Positions 39,332-51,449 of a DNA stretch of 64,000 nt are shown here, one piece after another. Position 1 is the first letter of the stretch. Every line of letters starts with the position of its first letter. The position numbers were made by a program, and so were the translations under genes. The notes under the pieces are model-generated. The model worked only from the letters and a program-made list of their open reading frames with translations, was not told the DNA's origin and searched no databases. The stretch is from Archilochus colubris (taxonomy: Eukaryota > Chordata > Aves > Apodiformes > Trochilidae), in NCBI GenBank assembly GCA_023079485.1, contig CM041083.1, positions 144,536,052 through 144,600,051 on the forward strand, given 5' to 3'.

Positions 39332-40391
39332 CCACTTAACCTCTGTGAAAAATTGTACTGATGTGTAATTTTCCAACTAAAATTCATTCTGCAGTCTATC
39401 TAATGTTAGTGAGTTTCAAGGGCAAAATAGTAGGATAGCATATGAAACTTGAAGTCTTAATGATTCAAGCAAGATTTGATCTCAGAGTAGCTTCACTATA
39501 GTAACTTCTGTTAATGGCTGCTGCGAAAGCTATTTTCAGTCCATTATAAGTTTCTTTATTAAAATTAGATTGAAAATCCTGTCATGCCTCATTCATTTGC
39601 TGGTTGTATATGTTCTAGCTTGCATTAATATGTATATGCGTTTATCTAAATATATATAAATCTATTTTTTCTCCTTATGTGGCAATAGAAAAGTGAATGC
39701 TCCATCTGAATTCTGACCAATAAATCTTTAGTACTTATGACAAGAAATGCTAACAAAGACCAGATCTACAAACTTCTAAATCTCATTTGTATTGTAGATA
39801 ACAAATACTTACCATGCACAGTCCTTTCCATGATGAGAGAATGCACACAGCATTATTTTTGTTCTCTCTTTCTCTACATGGGACAGAAAATGAGAAGAAA
39901 GTGAAAATCCAGGAGAGCTTTGTTAGCATGGTGTGCTAAAGTCATTTTAGCTTATCATCTAACAGTAGCCTAGAGAGATGGAAATGCCTAGAGGTTTTTG
40001 CAAAGAGATTATCTAGAGTTTATATAATTTTCTGTTCCAGAAGGACTTCCCCTGCCAATGAACTCAATTGTTCCAGTGAGAGAAAAAAAATTTTAAAAGT
40101 TTCAAGTCCAAAGAAGTTCATTGGCTGTGGTTATTTGAATAATTGCCTGTACACAATTTACAGACTCTGTTTCACAAGGTAGAGTTATTACAAAATTCCT
40201 ATTACAAAATTTTATTTATTGTTTTCTAATTTTGTTAAATTCTTCCATGTGAAAGTTCATGCAGTATTCCTGGCAAGGTCTACACCATCTGTCCCTCCAG
40301 ACCAGCGACAGTAGTTAAGAGCAGGTTGGGAGGTTGGGATGATGGGTTAGCAGAAGCCCAGGAGAGCAAATGTTCTCTTTTTGGTCTGCAG

Positions 40392-40499
40392 GGAAGATTT
40401 TATTTTGAAACAATGGAAAGTTACCCAAAGCAGAACAGAGAAGTCTGTGATCCATTGGGTGTTGTATGGTGGTGGAAGCCTCATCAAAAAGAGAGGCAG
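40392..40499 (+). other. Candidate 36-codon exon, phase 0
   Basis: A good acceptor (TTCTCTTTTTGGTCTGCAG, ending at 40391) is followed by 108 bases and a GTAGGG donor-like site. One frame is open throughout (it contains NREVCDPLGVVWWWKPHQK) and stays open on both sides, within 40326-40562. The donor is only moderate. No protein family is recognised. It may be chance. Confidence 0.18.
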
Positions 40500-41049
40500 G
40501 TAGGGAGAAAAACAAAACAAACTGTTCAGAACATGGGGAGTTTAAATCAAGGTCAGAAATAGCCTGACCTAACCACATTGCCAAACTCAGAAACCAATTA
40601 GATGTGATAGAATGGTTCCACAAATCAGCAAAGAAACCACAGATTTCAAAAGTAATTTAGATAAATTGAGATAGCTCCTGCTGCAGGCTGGAGACTTCTC
40701 ATAAAGTTAGGAAATTGAAACAGAATGATGAACACAGAAATTATTCCATTCTTATTTCTTATCCCACTGTTGTCTGTCTTAATAAGCAATAAACAACGGT
40801 GATGGGAAATCCTGTACTGATGTGCTTGTTTGATTATACATATTTTGCTCATGTGCTTTAGTCCATAATGCTTCTCTGGTGCAATTCCAGTTGTTTGGGG
40901 TTATTTTGTGCTCAGGATATGTTTAAGACTTTGGGAAGTTAGACAGCAATCCTCACAAGGGACCCCCTGCTCACATTTAGCACTGAGATAGATATCTTTA
41001 AATCCTGCCTGGAGGAGAAATGGCTGGAGGGCTCCCAGCAGAGAGGTGC

Positions 41050-41684
41050 TGAGTGACAGCCAAATGACTGTGAGCCAGCAGTGTGCTCAGGGTAGCCAAG
41101 AAGGCCAACAGCGTCCTGGCCTGTGTCAGGAATAGTCCAGCAGGACCAGGGAAGTGTTCTTCCCCTTGTAGTCAGCCTTGGTGAGGTCACATCTCAAGTA
41201 CCATGTGTGGTTTTGGGCACCACAGAATAGGAAGGACATTAAGGTGCTTGAGAGGGTGTAAAGAAGGGCAACCAGGCTGATTTGGGGTCTGGAGAACAGG
41301 CCTTATGAAGATAGGCTGAGGGAGTTAGGGCTGTTCAGTGTGGAGAAAAGGAGGCTGAGAAGAGACCTTACTGCTCTCTACAGCTACCTGAAAGGAGGCT
41401 GTATTCAGGTGGGTGTTGGCTTCTTCTCCCTAGTGACTAGCGATAGGACAAGTGAAAATGGCTTCAAGCTGCACCAGAAGTTCAGATTGGATAACAGGAA
41501 ACGTTTTTGACCAAAAGAGTAGTGAAGCATTGAAACAGGTTGTCCAGAGAGATGGTGTAGTCTCTGTCAAAAAATGGGTAGATGTGGCAGTTCAGGAGGT
41601 GGTTTTGCGGTTATGGTGGTGTAGGGCTGACAGTTGGACTTGGTGATCTTGAAGTTTTTTTCCAACCTTGATGATTCTATGATA
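41050..41684 (+). mobile_element. CR1 LINE, ORF2 C-terminus plus 3' UTR
   Basis: About 635 bp. It begins in the ORF2 C-terminal region (TGAGCCAGCAGTGTGCTCAG, then GCCAAGAAGGCCAACAGCGT). It runs through GAGGTCACATCTCAAGTACC and CTCTCTACAGCTACCTGAAA and ends in a 3' UTR with a single good ATTCTATG octamer. The reading frame is broken in many places. Plus-strand orientation follows from the 3' tail. Confidence 0.94.
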
Positions 41685-44337
41685 GCAAGCTAGAGTCTAG
41701 CAAAGCAATAATCTGAGACTCCATGTGCTGTTATGGAAAAAAACAGATCCGAATTAAATCTGTGGATCTTCTTCTGCTGTTGGAAAAACTTGGCTTCAGA
41801 TTCAGAAGAGATGGCACAAAGGAAGCAGGCAGTGGTTCTCACAACAGCTGCTTTGCCTTTGTTCTTGGTTTCTCTTGTCAAAAGGGCATCAATGCAACTA
41901 CTAACAAAAAATTAAAATAAAGATGATTTAATTGCCTCAAATTTAAAATCTTACCTATACAGTAAACTCATAGCTATATTTAACCATTCTAATACATTAG
42001 AATTAAACTTTTAATACTTTAGTACCAATTGAATTATCATGTGCTAACTAATGCTAACTGCAAAAATAGTCCCAGTGAAGAAAATTAGGTCTCTATGAAT
42101 CTCACATACAACTGTTTTCAAGCCTTTCTTTCTGTCACCCTGTACTAAAAACACAATCTCATGCTCGTTTGGTTTTTTGATTCATATTTGCATAAAACAC
42201 TGTTGTGAATATGAGGACTGGACTAAGCATTAACCTCAGTATGCAAACTAGTTTGAGATATATTACGTCTTCCCCTCACTGTCTACCCAAAATCTCTTAT
42301 ATTGCGACTTAAGCCTATTATTTCTTCTTCTATCCCAGAATAACACCATCTTTTTCCTCTGAAGACATTTTGGTTGCCTTTTATGCATGCATGCTTTATT
42401 TCTTTTGGGTTAAAAAGAAGAATCACCTTCCTTTTACCCGCAGACGAATGAAGGAGAAATAATTTTTTATACTTTAAAAGCTCTGCGTCTCTGAAAAGGC
42501 ACTCAAGGGTGCAACATAAAAGCAAAAGAATTTAATTCAAAAAGATTTTTTTGAGAAAAGTTAAGATAAATGCATTTTGTAAAGGCACTGTGGCCACCAG
42601 TTTTATGAAAAGAAATGTTTGTCCTCATGAAGAGATCTGATTTTGTCTAAATCTTCTGATGGTGTTGTCCAGCTGTACATCAGTATATTTCTTGAGATAT
42701 TGTTCTCCACAGTGTTCAACTTTTTAAAACTACTTCACAATAGAAAAAGAGAGGGGAAAAGTGCTCTATGAGGAGTATTTTTAACTTATATTTCACTTGC
42801 AAACTTTCTGGAGATGTTATCATTCAGCCTTTAGTCTTGTCACTGGCAGGATTAATATGAATGATAGCGTTAACGTTTGTTTTCCAGAGAGATAGAAAAA
42901 TACCCTTCAGCAGTGGTATTTTTTTTCCCAATAAGTGGTGCTGCAAGGGATGCAGTCTGACAGAATAGGAGAGTGGTAGGTGGCAACAGGAAAGAAAAAG
43001 GAAGAGTGTCAGTTATTGATTTTCCCCTATGCTGTTCCTTTCTTGATTATTTTTTATCTGAACAATTTTAGCTTTATTTCTCTTTAACGTTTGTATTTTT
43101 TTGAAGCACTGCTAAGAATAATTTTCTCTGAGGCTGGTGTTGAATTTTTATGGCCTTCCAGGTCAAATGGATTAAAGACCATGAATATTTTTGCTTACAG
43201 GTCCTTTTAATGTCCTGGCTTAACTTAATTAAGATCCTATTAGTCAAAAGTCAGTCAGTTTTCTCAGGGAAGTCTTTGAAAGCCCAGCATGAACAAGCAT
43301 CTTGAGGTTGGGACAAAATGTTGGGCATACAGTGTGTCTCTCTCTCTCTATATATATATTTTTTTTCCTTACTGTGAGCAGAAATGTGATTTTATTGTTT
43401 GTGAGAGCTTCTTGGCATACTCTCATTCAAGGATTAAGTGGAGATGGTGATTATAGATACAATTCTGCAAAAGTAGTCATGCAAGTAAAGTCAATACACC
43501 CTGAGGTATAAAAAAACAAAACCATTTTATGGTGCAGATACAGGAATTCATGGCTTAATATTTGGATTTGATGTACAGGGATGTGTGTGCAAGATTAGGT
43601 ATGGTTTTACACATCATAGCAGATGTGGTGGAAACAGGTTTGTCAAATAATTTGTTCAGTAGCTGCTTTACTGGTTTTTAGCTGGTAAGAATATTAAAAA
43701 TAATTTTTTGCAGATGTGTTTGCATTTTGTGTGCTTGCCTGTGCATGTGTATGTGTGCATGTATAATGGGTAAAAAACTGAATACAAATACCACAGAAAA
43801 CAAGAATTGTATGGATTTATTTTTAACATAATAATAAGATAATAATAACAAGAGAAGTATAATTCCTTTTATGGACTGGAAAAAAGAAAAATGCTAATGA
43901 CTTTATAAAGGACCTTGTAACTTTGTCCTGTGTCACTGTTCTTGTACGCCCCAGCTGCTACCTGCTCATCTCTGCATGCCTGATCAGTCAGAGAAATCAT
44001 GACCGAATCATACTGCATTGGGACTTTTTTTTGGTGTATTTTGAAAGCACAGGCTTGAAGGTGGAGGGCCTGACCAAGACTCACTCACAAGAAGTGTGCT
44101 TTTCAGTTGCACTTATTTGGACTTGACAACACTTAAGAAATAAATGAAAGAAAGTATGTTCATTAGCTTTCCAGAGCAATGTCATTAAAGTGGACATACA
44201 GGACAAAATGACACTGTCCTATGCAATATAATGTCCCTTGCTTCTTTTTCCACCTTATAACAATTAAATATTTTGGCCCTTATAATATTACCTTGAAAAT
44301 TAATAACCTACACAGTTCTTGGGTATTATTTTTATGA

Positions 44338-44505
44338 CTTGTTCTCTTGGACCTCCATGCCACTTTGCTGCTGCTGGATGCCACTGCTGACATAACCTCA
44401 AAGAAAGATTTTATTGGGGTCTATAAAACTGAAGTACGCCTCCTGCAGATAAGAGTCAGACCTGGTGATGTGCAGCTGCAATATGTGCTCCTCTCTGACT
44501 TATAG
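44338..44505 (+). other. Unassigned open stretch without ATG
   Basis: A frame without an ATG is open from 44338 to a TAG at 44503-44505. Its residue make-up looks protein-like (for example DFIGVYKTEVRLLQIRVRPG). The DNA is richer in G and C than the flanks. No splice acceptor or family is recognised. It may be a fragment of a decayed element. Confidence 0.12.
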
Positions 44506-45417
44506 TCTTCATTAGAAAGGACTTAACCACCTAGTTCAGAGAGCCATTCAATAGGATGCATGATTGAAGAAAATCACCTGAAATCTGAGAAAAGTTTTAG
44601 GGGTAGCAAAATTACTTTTAAATTCAGCTTTGAGCATTTAATGTTGCCCAGCAACAGTTGTAAAAATATAAAACTATTCTGACCTTTTGATACGTAATAG
44701 TAGTTTTGTTTGAAAAGTTTCCAAACTTAAAGAAACAGACAAACAAACAAAACAATAAAAGTATGAATGAAAGAAGAATATAAGCTTTTTTCTCTTTGAT
44801 TTTAATGAAATAAAACTCCATTTGGCTCATCAGAACTTCACAGCTCTGCTTTCTGGTCTATTCCATTACCTTGCAATATCATTCTGTTCTCAGCTACTGG
44901 AAGATGGCTACTGAAGCATGTTGACACCATCTGTGTTTTCAGAAAATAAATCCTTCAATAATAAAAGTAATTTTTTATTTTGGAGACAATCAATGTACCA
45001 TTTTTCATTCCACAGATAACCTTATCTTAGAAATCCCCTCACACACAACTCAAAAATACCTGCATAAAAGTTTCCCACTTCATACTCATAATGGTTAAGT
45101 GTTCTGTTTATTGATTTTAGAACTTCCACTGACTTGATACATGAAATTAAGTTCTGGTTTATAGTTTATTTCATATTTAGTAACTTTGGAAAAGTTGGAT
45201 GACTGGAACCTCCAGATAAAACACTTCACTATTTAGTCTTTGCAATTTCATAGTGTTGTAGTTCTACAGAATTATTCGTCTATTAATTACAGTACTCTGA
45301 ACCCAGCAATATGATAGAAGTGTCCATGAAATTATAATTTTGTTTGGATTCTGTAACAGAACAAGGGCTTAAGAAAGTCTGCTTAACTTCATATATTTTG
45401 GATAAAGATATATTAAA

Positions 45418-45737
45418 TTATCTGTATGTGTAATCTAGGAAAGATTGCAGTGCTTTAGTAAGTCTCCCTGTAGTAGTTTGAAGATTGCACTTCAAAATAT
45501 TACCAGAATTAAACAATACTGGAAGTCCTCTATAATCTTCTAGTAATGTTGAGCAAAGAATTTGACTTAAAACACCATTAGTTTTTTGCTGTAATTGAAC
45601 AAGTTTGTTGGAAAGGTCAATAGCAAACAATTTGGTTTTGTTTGCTAGTTACTCGGTTCTGTCTCTCTGATTTCTTTTAGCAAAAGTTGCATATTTGTGA
45701 CTGATACATTTTGTAAGTTCGTTTCATAATATTGCTC
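45418..45737 (-). pseudogene. Possible coding relic in two frames
   Basis: On the minus strand a 70-codon open stretch (45418-45630, opening at TTG, no ATG) has protein-like composition rich in Gln and Leu (NKLVQLQQKTNGVLSQIL near its start). Just upstream, in another frame, about 30 codons up to a TAG at 45645-45647 look like a short helical segment (TNMQLLLKEIRETE). A single frameshift would connect them, as in a processed pseudogene. No A tail, no target-site duplication and no family were identified, so chance is a serious alternative. Confidence 0.15.
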
Positions 45738-47039
45738 ACTAGAGTAAATAATTGTCAGAGGATGCAATGTAAAAACAAGTATAGTAAGATTTATGGATAT
45801 TTTATCTCAAGGCACTTAGACACCAATCTATCCCATCTATCAACACATCCATATCTTAAACGAGCTGAATCAATTTCTTGCTCAGTTTCATCCTCTTCAC
45901 CTCAGGAGTGCCACTTAGATGATTTGTTTAAAGTCCTAGTTTGAAAGAATCCAGATCTTAGGATTTTGAGAATCCAGTCATAAAATCCATTTTTGTACTA
46001 TTCCTGTTCTCACAATAAAAGTGTTGGCCACCCAGGTCATGGTATAGTAAAGATAAGGAGCACTTTTTCACAGACAAAAAAGTAGTATCACAGTTAAATC
46101 ATCTGTAAAAGTCATCTTGTAGATCTTGCTGCATTTTTATCTGCTCCATGACTACACTGTTTTCTCTGGAGTTAGGAAAAAGGGATACTAATTCTGAGAT
46201 TCACAGGATAAAATACAGTCAAATGGCTGCTCTATAATGTATATATATATTATACTTTGTGCAGCAACATTCAGTTACATTATTCAGAAAATGCTTCATA
46301 TGTATCTGCTCTCCTTTTTTTAGATTATTTATCCTTCCACACTCATACGATACATTTATTGGCACAAGTTTTCATAAACTATAATATTGAAAGTATAAAT
46401 GAGAAAAATATGTAATATAATTATTTATGGATTCCTTCAGGGAATAAAAATATTACCTGATCAGAAAATGCATGCTGGCAAGCATAATATTTGTGTATTC
46501 TGTCCATAGCATATATAAAAACAACTTTAATGAAAGTTTAAAATCATTTGATTAAATTTATAACAGCTATTCCAACTAGAATTATGTAATATAAATTATT
46601 TTAGCTTGAATACTATTTCTTCTGAAATCGACAGGATTTTATCAATAATTTTGAAGGAAATTGAAGGTTTCAGTGTCCTAAAGATCTGTTGGTTGTTGAT
46701 GAATACCTCAGGATAGAGACCTAATAAACTTTTAGTGAAGAACATCAGGAGTTTTTAAGGCGAAATAGAAGTGCCTTGTTTACTAACTTAAGCCTTTTGA
46801 TATTGATTTGATCTAGCACAATTGTGTCATGACACTACTTGCCATCCATGAATATTTCTTCAGGGGATTAGAGTTTTGCTTTTGTATTTTTTTTTCTCCC
46901 AAAAGAAAAGTCAAATGAAAGTTAATAGGAGAATAATTTTATATTGGACTTTCTGCTTGCCCTATAAGACAGAGTTATTTTTGCATAAATAATAACATAA
47001 ATTCATTTCCATAACTATTCCTGACTGTTGCTTGGGATA

Positions 47040-47063
47040 TTACATTGTAAATTTACAATGTAA
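47040..47063. repeat. 24-bp perfect palindrome
   Basis: The 24 bases from 47040 to 47063 are their own reverse complement; the half-site is TTACATTGTAAA. In the DNA it could extrude a hairpin. Short AT-rich palindromes also arise by chance. Confidence 0.9.
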
Positions 47064-47727
47064 ATATTAAGCCCAGCCCCATGCAACACTTCTATAGTAA
47101 CTGTTTTTCAAAGCTGACTAACAATTCATGTGAAACTTTTTCCTAACAGTAGTGGTAGCTTTGTCAAAAACCTCCCTTTTTGGTAATTTTTTGTTTGATT
47201 ATTGTTTGCTTCTTTAGACACTGTCTTTAGAGAAGTCTAGAAATTTATCTGTTTCATCCATTTTCTGTTTCTCACAGTTTTTCTTCTGCTTATTAATATA
47301 CTTTAAATAAGTGACTGCTTTAATTTTTATATAACATATAGCTTACATACTTATATAACACGTAAACAACATATTTATATAAATAAGTAAAGCATTCTTT
47401 TTTCCTTTACTTTCCACATCATATACTTTTTTCAAGTGTTTTCATGGTTTTGTCATTCTTCCATATGTTTTTTTATGATTTCCTTCAGTTTAGAGGTAAA
47501 AACTAATTTTTTAATTGCATGAATGTGTGTGCATGCGATGCTTAAGTCTTGTTTCTGTATTTCAAAAATACAAGCAAACAAAGAGCTTCCTTTCTTGTTC
47601 TCACTTTAAATTGCTAGTAACATAAATAATTACTGTAAATGCTTCTTTATTCTCCTAATAATGATATGATTCTAATATTAACAAGTAACTTTTGAAGTGT
47701 ATGTGATAAATACAGATCTACAAGCAT

Positions 47728-48865
47728 GTGTGCCCACTGCTAAATGGGATGGGAGCCCTCATAACAGAAGATGCAGAGAAGGCAGAATGACTGAGATTTT
47801 ACTCCTATGATCAGCCTTTGCAAACTCCAGATCCTGGTTATAAAAGAGAAAACCTGGAGGAGGGAAGACTCATCACTAGTCAATGAGAACTGGGTTAGAG
47901 ATCAGTTATGCAAATTGAATATGCACAAGTCCACAGGCCCTGATGGGATGCATCCAAGAGCGTTGAGAGAGCTGTTATCTACCAGCTCTCCATAATTTTC
48001 AAGGGATTATGACAAACAGGAGAGGTGCCTGAGGATTGGAGGAAAGACAGTGTCACTCCAGCCTTCAAAAAGGGCACGAAGGCAGATCCAGGCAATGACA
48101 GACCAGTCAGCCTCACCTCCATCCCTCGAAAAATAATGGAGTGGCTTCTTCTCGAGGTCATCTCTAAACAGATGGGAGAGAAGAAGGTTATCAGGAATAG
48201 TCAGCATGGATTTACCAAGGGGAAATCATGCTTGACTAATCTGATAGCCTTCTATGATGTGTCGAAATGGGTAAATGCAGGGAGAGCAGTGGATGTAGTC
48301 TACCTTGACCTTAGCAAGGCTTTTGACACAGTTACTCATAACATCATCCTGGGGTAGTTCAGAAAATGTGAGATAGAAGAATGGGCAGTGAGATGGTTTA
48401 ACAACGGGCTACACAAAAAAGCCCAGAGTGGTGACTAATTGTGAAGAGTCCAGCTGGAGACCTGTAACTAGTGGAGTCCCCCAGGGATCAGTGCTGGGTC
48501 CAGTCCTGCTCAACATCTTTATCAGTGACCTTGATGATGGGACAGTGGCTTCTCAGCAAGTTTGCTGATGATACAAAATTGAGAGGCCTGGATGATTCAC
48601 CTGAAGGCTGTGCAACCACTCAGCAAGATTTAGACAGACTGGAGGTCTGGGCCAAGAGGAACCTAATGAGGTTCAACAAGAACAAGTGCAGAGTCCTGCA
48701 CCTGGGAAGGAATAATAAAATACACCTGTACAGGTTAGGAGGCAATCTGCTAGAGAGAAGCCCCATGAGGAAGGACCTTGGAGTCCTAGTGGACAATAAG
48801 TTATCCACAGGAAAACAATGTGCTTTTGTGGCCAAGAGGGCAATGTTATCCTGGGGTGCATTTAT
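47728..48865 (+). mobile_element. CR1 LINE, ORF2 reverse transcriptase core
   Basis: About 1.14 kb of CR1 ORF2, truncated at both ends. In order it encodes the region before the RT (GPDGMHPRA, about 47935), the finger motif (VPEDWRKDSVTPAFKKG, from 48025) and a HGFTKGKSCLTNL block. Motif A follows with its Asp (VVYLDLSKAFDTV, 48294-48332), then motif B ([10 protein letters not shown], 48473-48502) and motif C with both catalytic Asp (FADDTKL, 48561-48581). Motifs A, B and C lie in three different frames, and a TAG at 48355-48357 follows motif A, so the protein is dead although the catalytic residues survive. It stops abruptly near 48865, without the 3' UTR, so its 3' part was deleted after insertion. 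Confidence 0.95.
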
Positions 48866-51449
48866 TGTGCTCAATTTTTGGCCAACCTTTTTCTCAGAGA
48901 TTAGAAGCCCTCCTTGGTATTTTGAATGAAAATTCAGCTCAACGTAGATACAGTTTAATGCTGAGCTGTCTTATATGTGTGAGGAACATGAAAGGAAAAA
49001 GTAGTTTTGAGATTCCAGTAATGCAAATGCATGCACTTGATAACCCTCAGAAAACTTAGTGAAGAGAAGAACATACCTGTGTGATTCTCAACACCAGCTG
49101 GTGGGTGCAGACATTCCTGCAGGTTCTCTGTTATCTACAGGGCACTGTAAAAGACACTTGGGAAGAAGTTAATTGAGCTCATAAAATAATAATATTTTCT
49201 TCTAAAAAAAATAGAGGACTAATAAGCTTACTTTTAGAAGAACATTAATTAAGAATTAGATTGCTTTTATTCAAAACTGCTGAAGAATTACTTGTAATAC
49301 AATGGAGAATAAAACATGCTTTAAAAATGTATCTAAACCAAAAAAGTTTTGCTACTTTAACAAATGGTGAGATACCAAACTGTTGCAATAGAATTCCTTG
49401 CAGTGGCAAATTTCTCTGATGGAGAGCAGAAATATTACAAATATTACTTCAGTATGGCAGGTAAGTCTTTCAGAAAGAAATTTCATTGCATCAGAGCTGC
49501 TTCTCAGTTAAGAAACAGAATGAATGCAATATAACTGTTGTGAGCAATAGAGGAAAAGAGCAAACCTAGACTTTAAGCTTAAAAAGTGTTAGCCATACAT
49601 GTATTTCTAAATTTAAGCACACAGTATAAAATTAGTACCAAACAAAAAAGCTTTACTGGAATAAATTTTTTCCTATCCAGTATACACTGATAGGTGATTA
49701 TGCCTTTTGGCTCTTCTTGAGTAAGCTTAGTTCCAAAGGAGATGTGAATATTCCAAAGTATATAATTGTCTGGAAGAAGGACTAAGATATTTCAGGTACC
49801 CAATCAAATGTTTAAAGAAAATAAATCAATACCCCAGCTAATATTTTGAATGCATGCTAAAAAAACTTGTAACATTTTCTTATGAGCAACATTCTCTCAA
49901 CCTCCTACTTAAAAATTTACCTAATATTTATTTTAATTAGTCTGACAGTTTAGAGCTGATGCATGTCAAATTTCTACGAAGTAGAGTTGTATTTTATGTG
50001 AACTCCTGCCAAGTGAATCAGGGATGTTCCATTGGGCAGCTGCCTGCCTGGCCAACTTGTGGAATACTTATTAAGATTTTTCTAGGTATGAGCTTTTCAA
50101 ATAATTGATGTGAAGAACTAGTCTCTGGTAGAACTGTAATAAAGCCCTGTACTATTCTTTATTCTATCCACCTTCTCCAATGGTCCTTAAATGAATTTCA
50201 TTTTCCAATGGATTTTATACCTGAATAAGTCATTTTGCACACACTCATAACACCTAAATAGCGAGAAGATTTTTCTCTTTTATATAGCCCCCCTAAAAGT
50301 CCCTTATCATTATGTTCATTACAATACAGAAGAAAGGGAAAAATAGACAAGTTAATCAACTAATTGAACTCCACAAAGGAATTATGGACTCATATAAAAT
50401 AATAAAATCTGGGATTTATTTTGATTCTGGTCACATGATCATTCTTGCATACTACAGTTTAGAGTAGCAGAATAATATTAGTATTATCTGGAAAAGAATT
50501 ATGTTAATGGGGGTGAAAGTAGTAGTGCTTTATGGTTATATTTACACAGACAATTAGCATCTATATTGTATCTTCATCCAGTTAGTTAGAGGCTTGTAAT
50601 TGTCATTGGTCTGTCTGTAAAGTTATAATGATTACAGGAACCATTAACGATGAAAAGTTATGAGCAGTTTTTAGCAGAGCTCAGGGAAAGGCTGCCCATC
50701 AAGAAGTTGCTCTAACTTTGGACAAATTATCAACGTGTAGACCAATACCTTTTTCGAACTGTCAAAAGTGAACATCCGCAGAGGAGTCTAAGAACATATC
50801 AAATATATATCAAGTGTACTTCTATCGTACTTATTCATAGCTTCCAGCAATCTGTGGCTATGAGTTTCTGGATCTAGAAAGCATATATTTGTGTTTTGCA
50901 GTCATTGGTAGGTTTTTTCTGCATAAATTTGTCCTTATAAAACTTCAGTTATTGCCTTTCTATATAAGAAAACCAATTCTGTAAATATGAGTTTTTCACA
51001 ATAACTTTTGAATTACCTGTTGGTCATCTAGGATGAAATTCTGTGGAGCACCATATTCTTAAATATCCCTGCTCTATCATATACAGGTTTACAGAGGCTA
51101 TGCACATATTTTTCCAAGATGGCCAGAATGACATAAAACATTACTGTTAACATCTGTTCAATTACTAGTTCTGAATATTAACTTATTAGGGAAGCTCTCC
51201 CTCTTCATAAAAGAAGTTAAATTACTAAACTTTTTTATTATATGAGATCATAGATTGTGTCATTATCAGTTACAGCATCTCAACTGTGACATTCAAAATC
51301 TGCAGTGTAGGAGAGGTTGTGGAGTTTGACTAAAACTGCAAATGTGCCTATCTGCAAATTCAGCCTTTCTTGGTTTTGTTTATATATTTAAAAAATAAAC
51401 TTTTGTAGTAATGAAGGACACAGACTTATTTGCTTTTGGAAAACAAGGA
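48866..51449. other. AT-rich non-coding stretch
   Basis: No gene or mobile element is recognised. A 57-base open stretch at 49404-49460 is bracketed by CCTTGCAG and a consensus GTAAGT donor (see findings). Confidence 0.55.

Larger units (their letters stand above)
37433..41049. other. Non-coding stretch with GC-richer patch
   Basis: No gene is established. The patch 38700-39173 is less AT-rich, carries several CpG sites and holds an 87-codon plus-strand frame (38910-39173) with one hydrophobic segment. A pyrimidine tract lies at 39302-39331. The candidate exon at 40392-40499 is listed separately. The block 40950-41049 may be decayed CR1. Confidence 0.5.
41685..47727. other. AT-rich non-coding stretch
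   Basis: No gene is established in about 6 kb. Listed separately are an ATG-less open stretch at 44338-44505, a possible minus-strand coding relic at 45418-45737 and the palindrome at 47040-47063. A CT/TA simple repeat lies at 43338-43370 and a TG/CATG-rich patch at 43728-43765. Confidence 0.5.
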
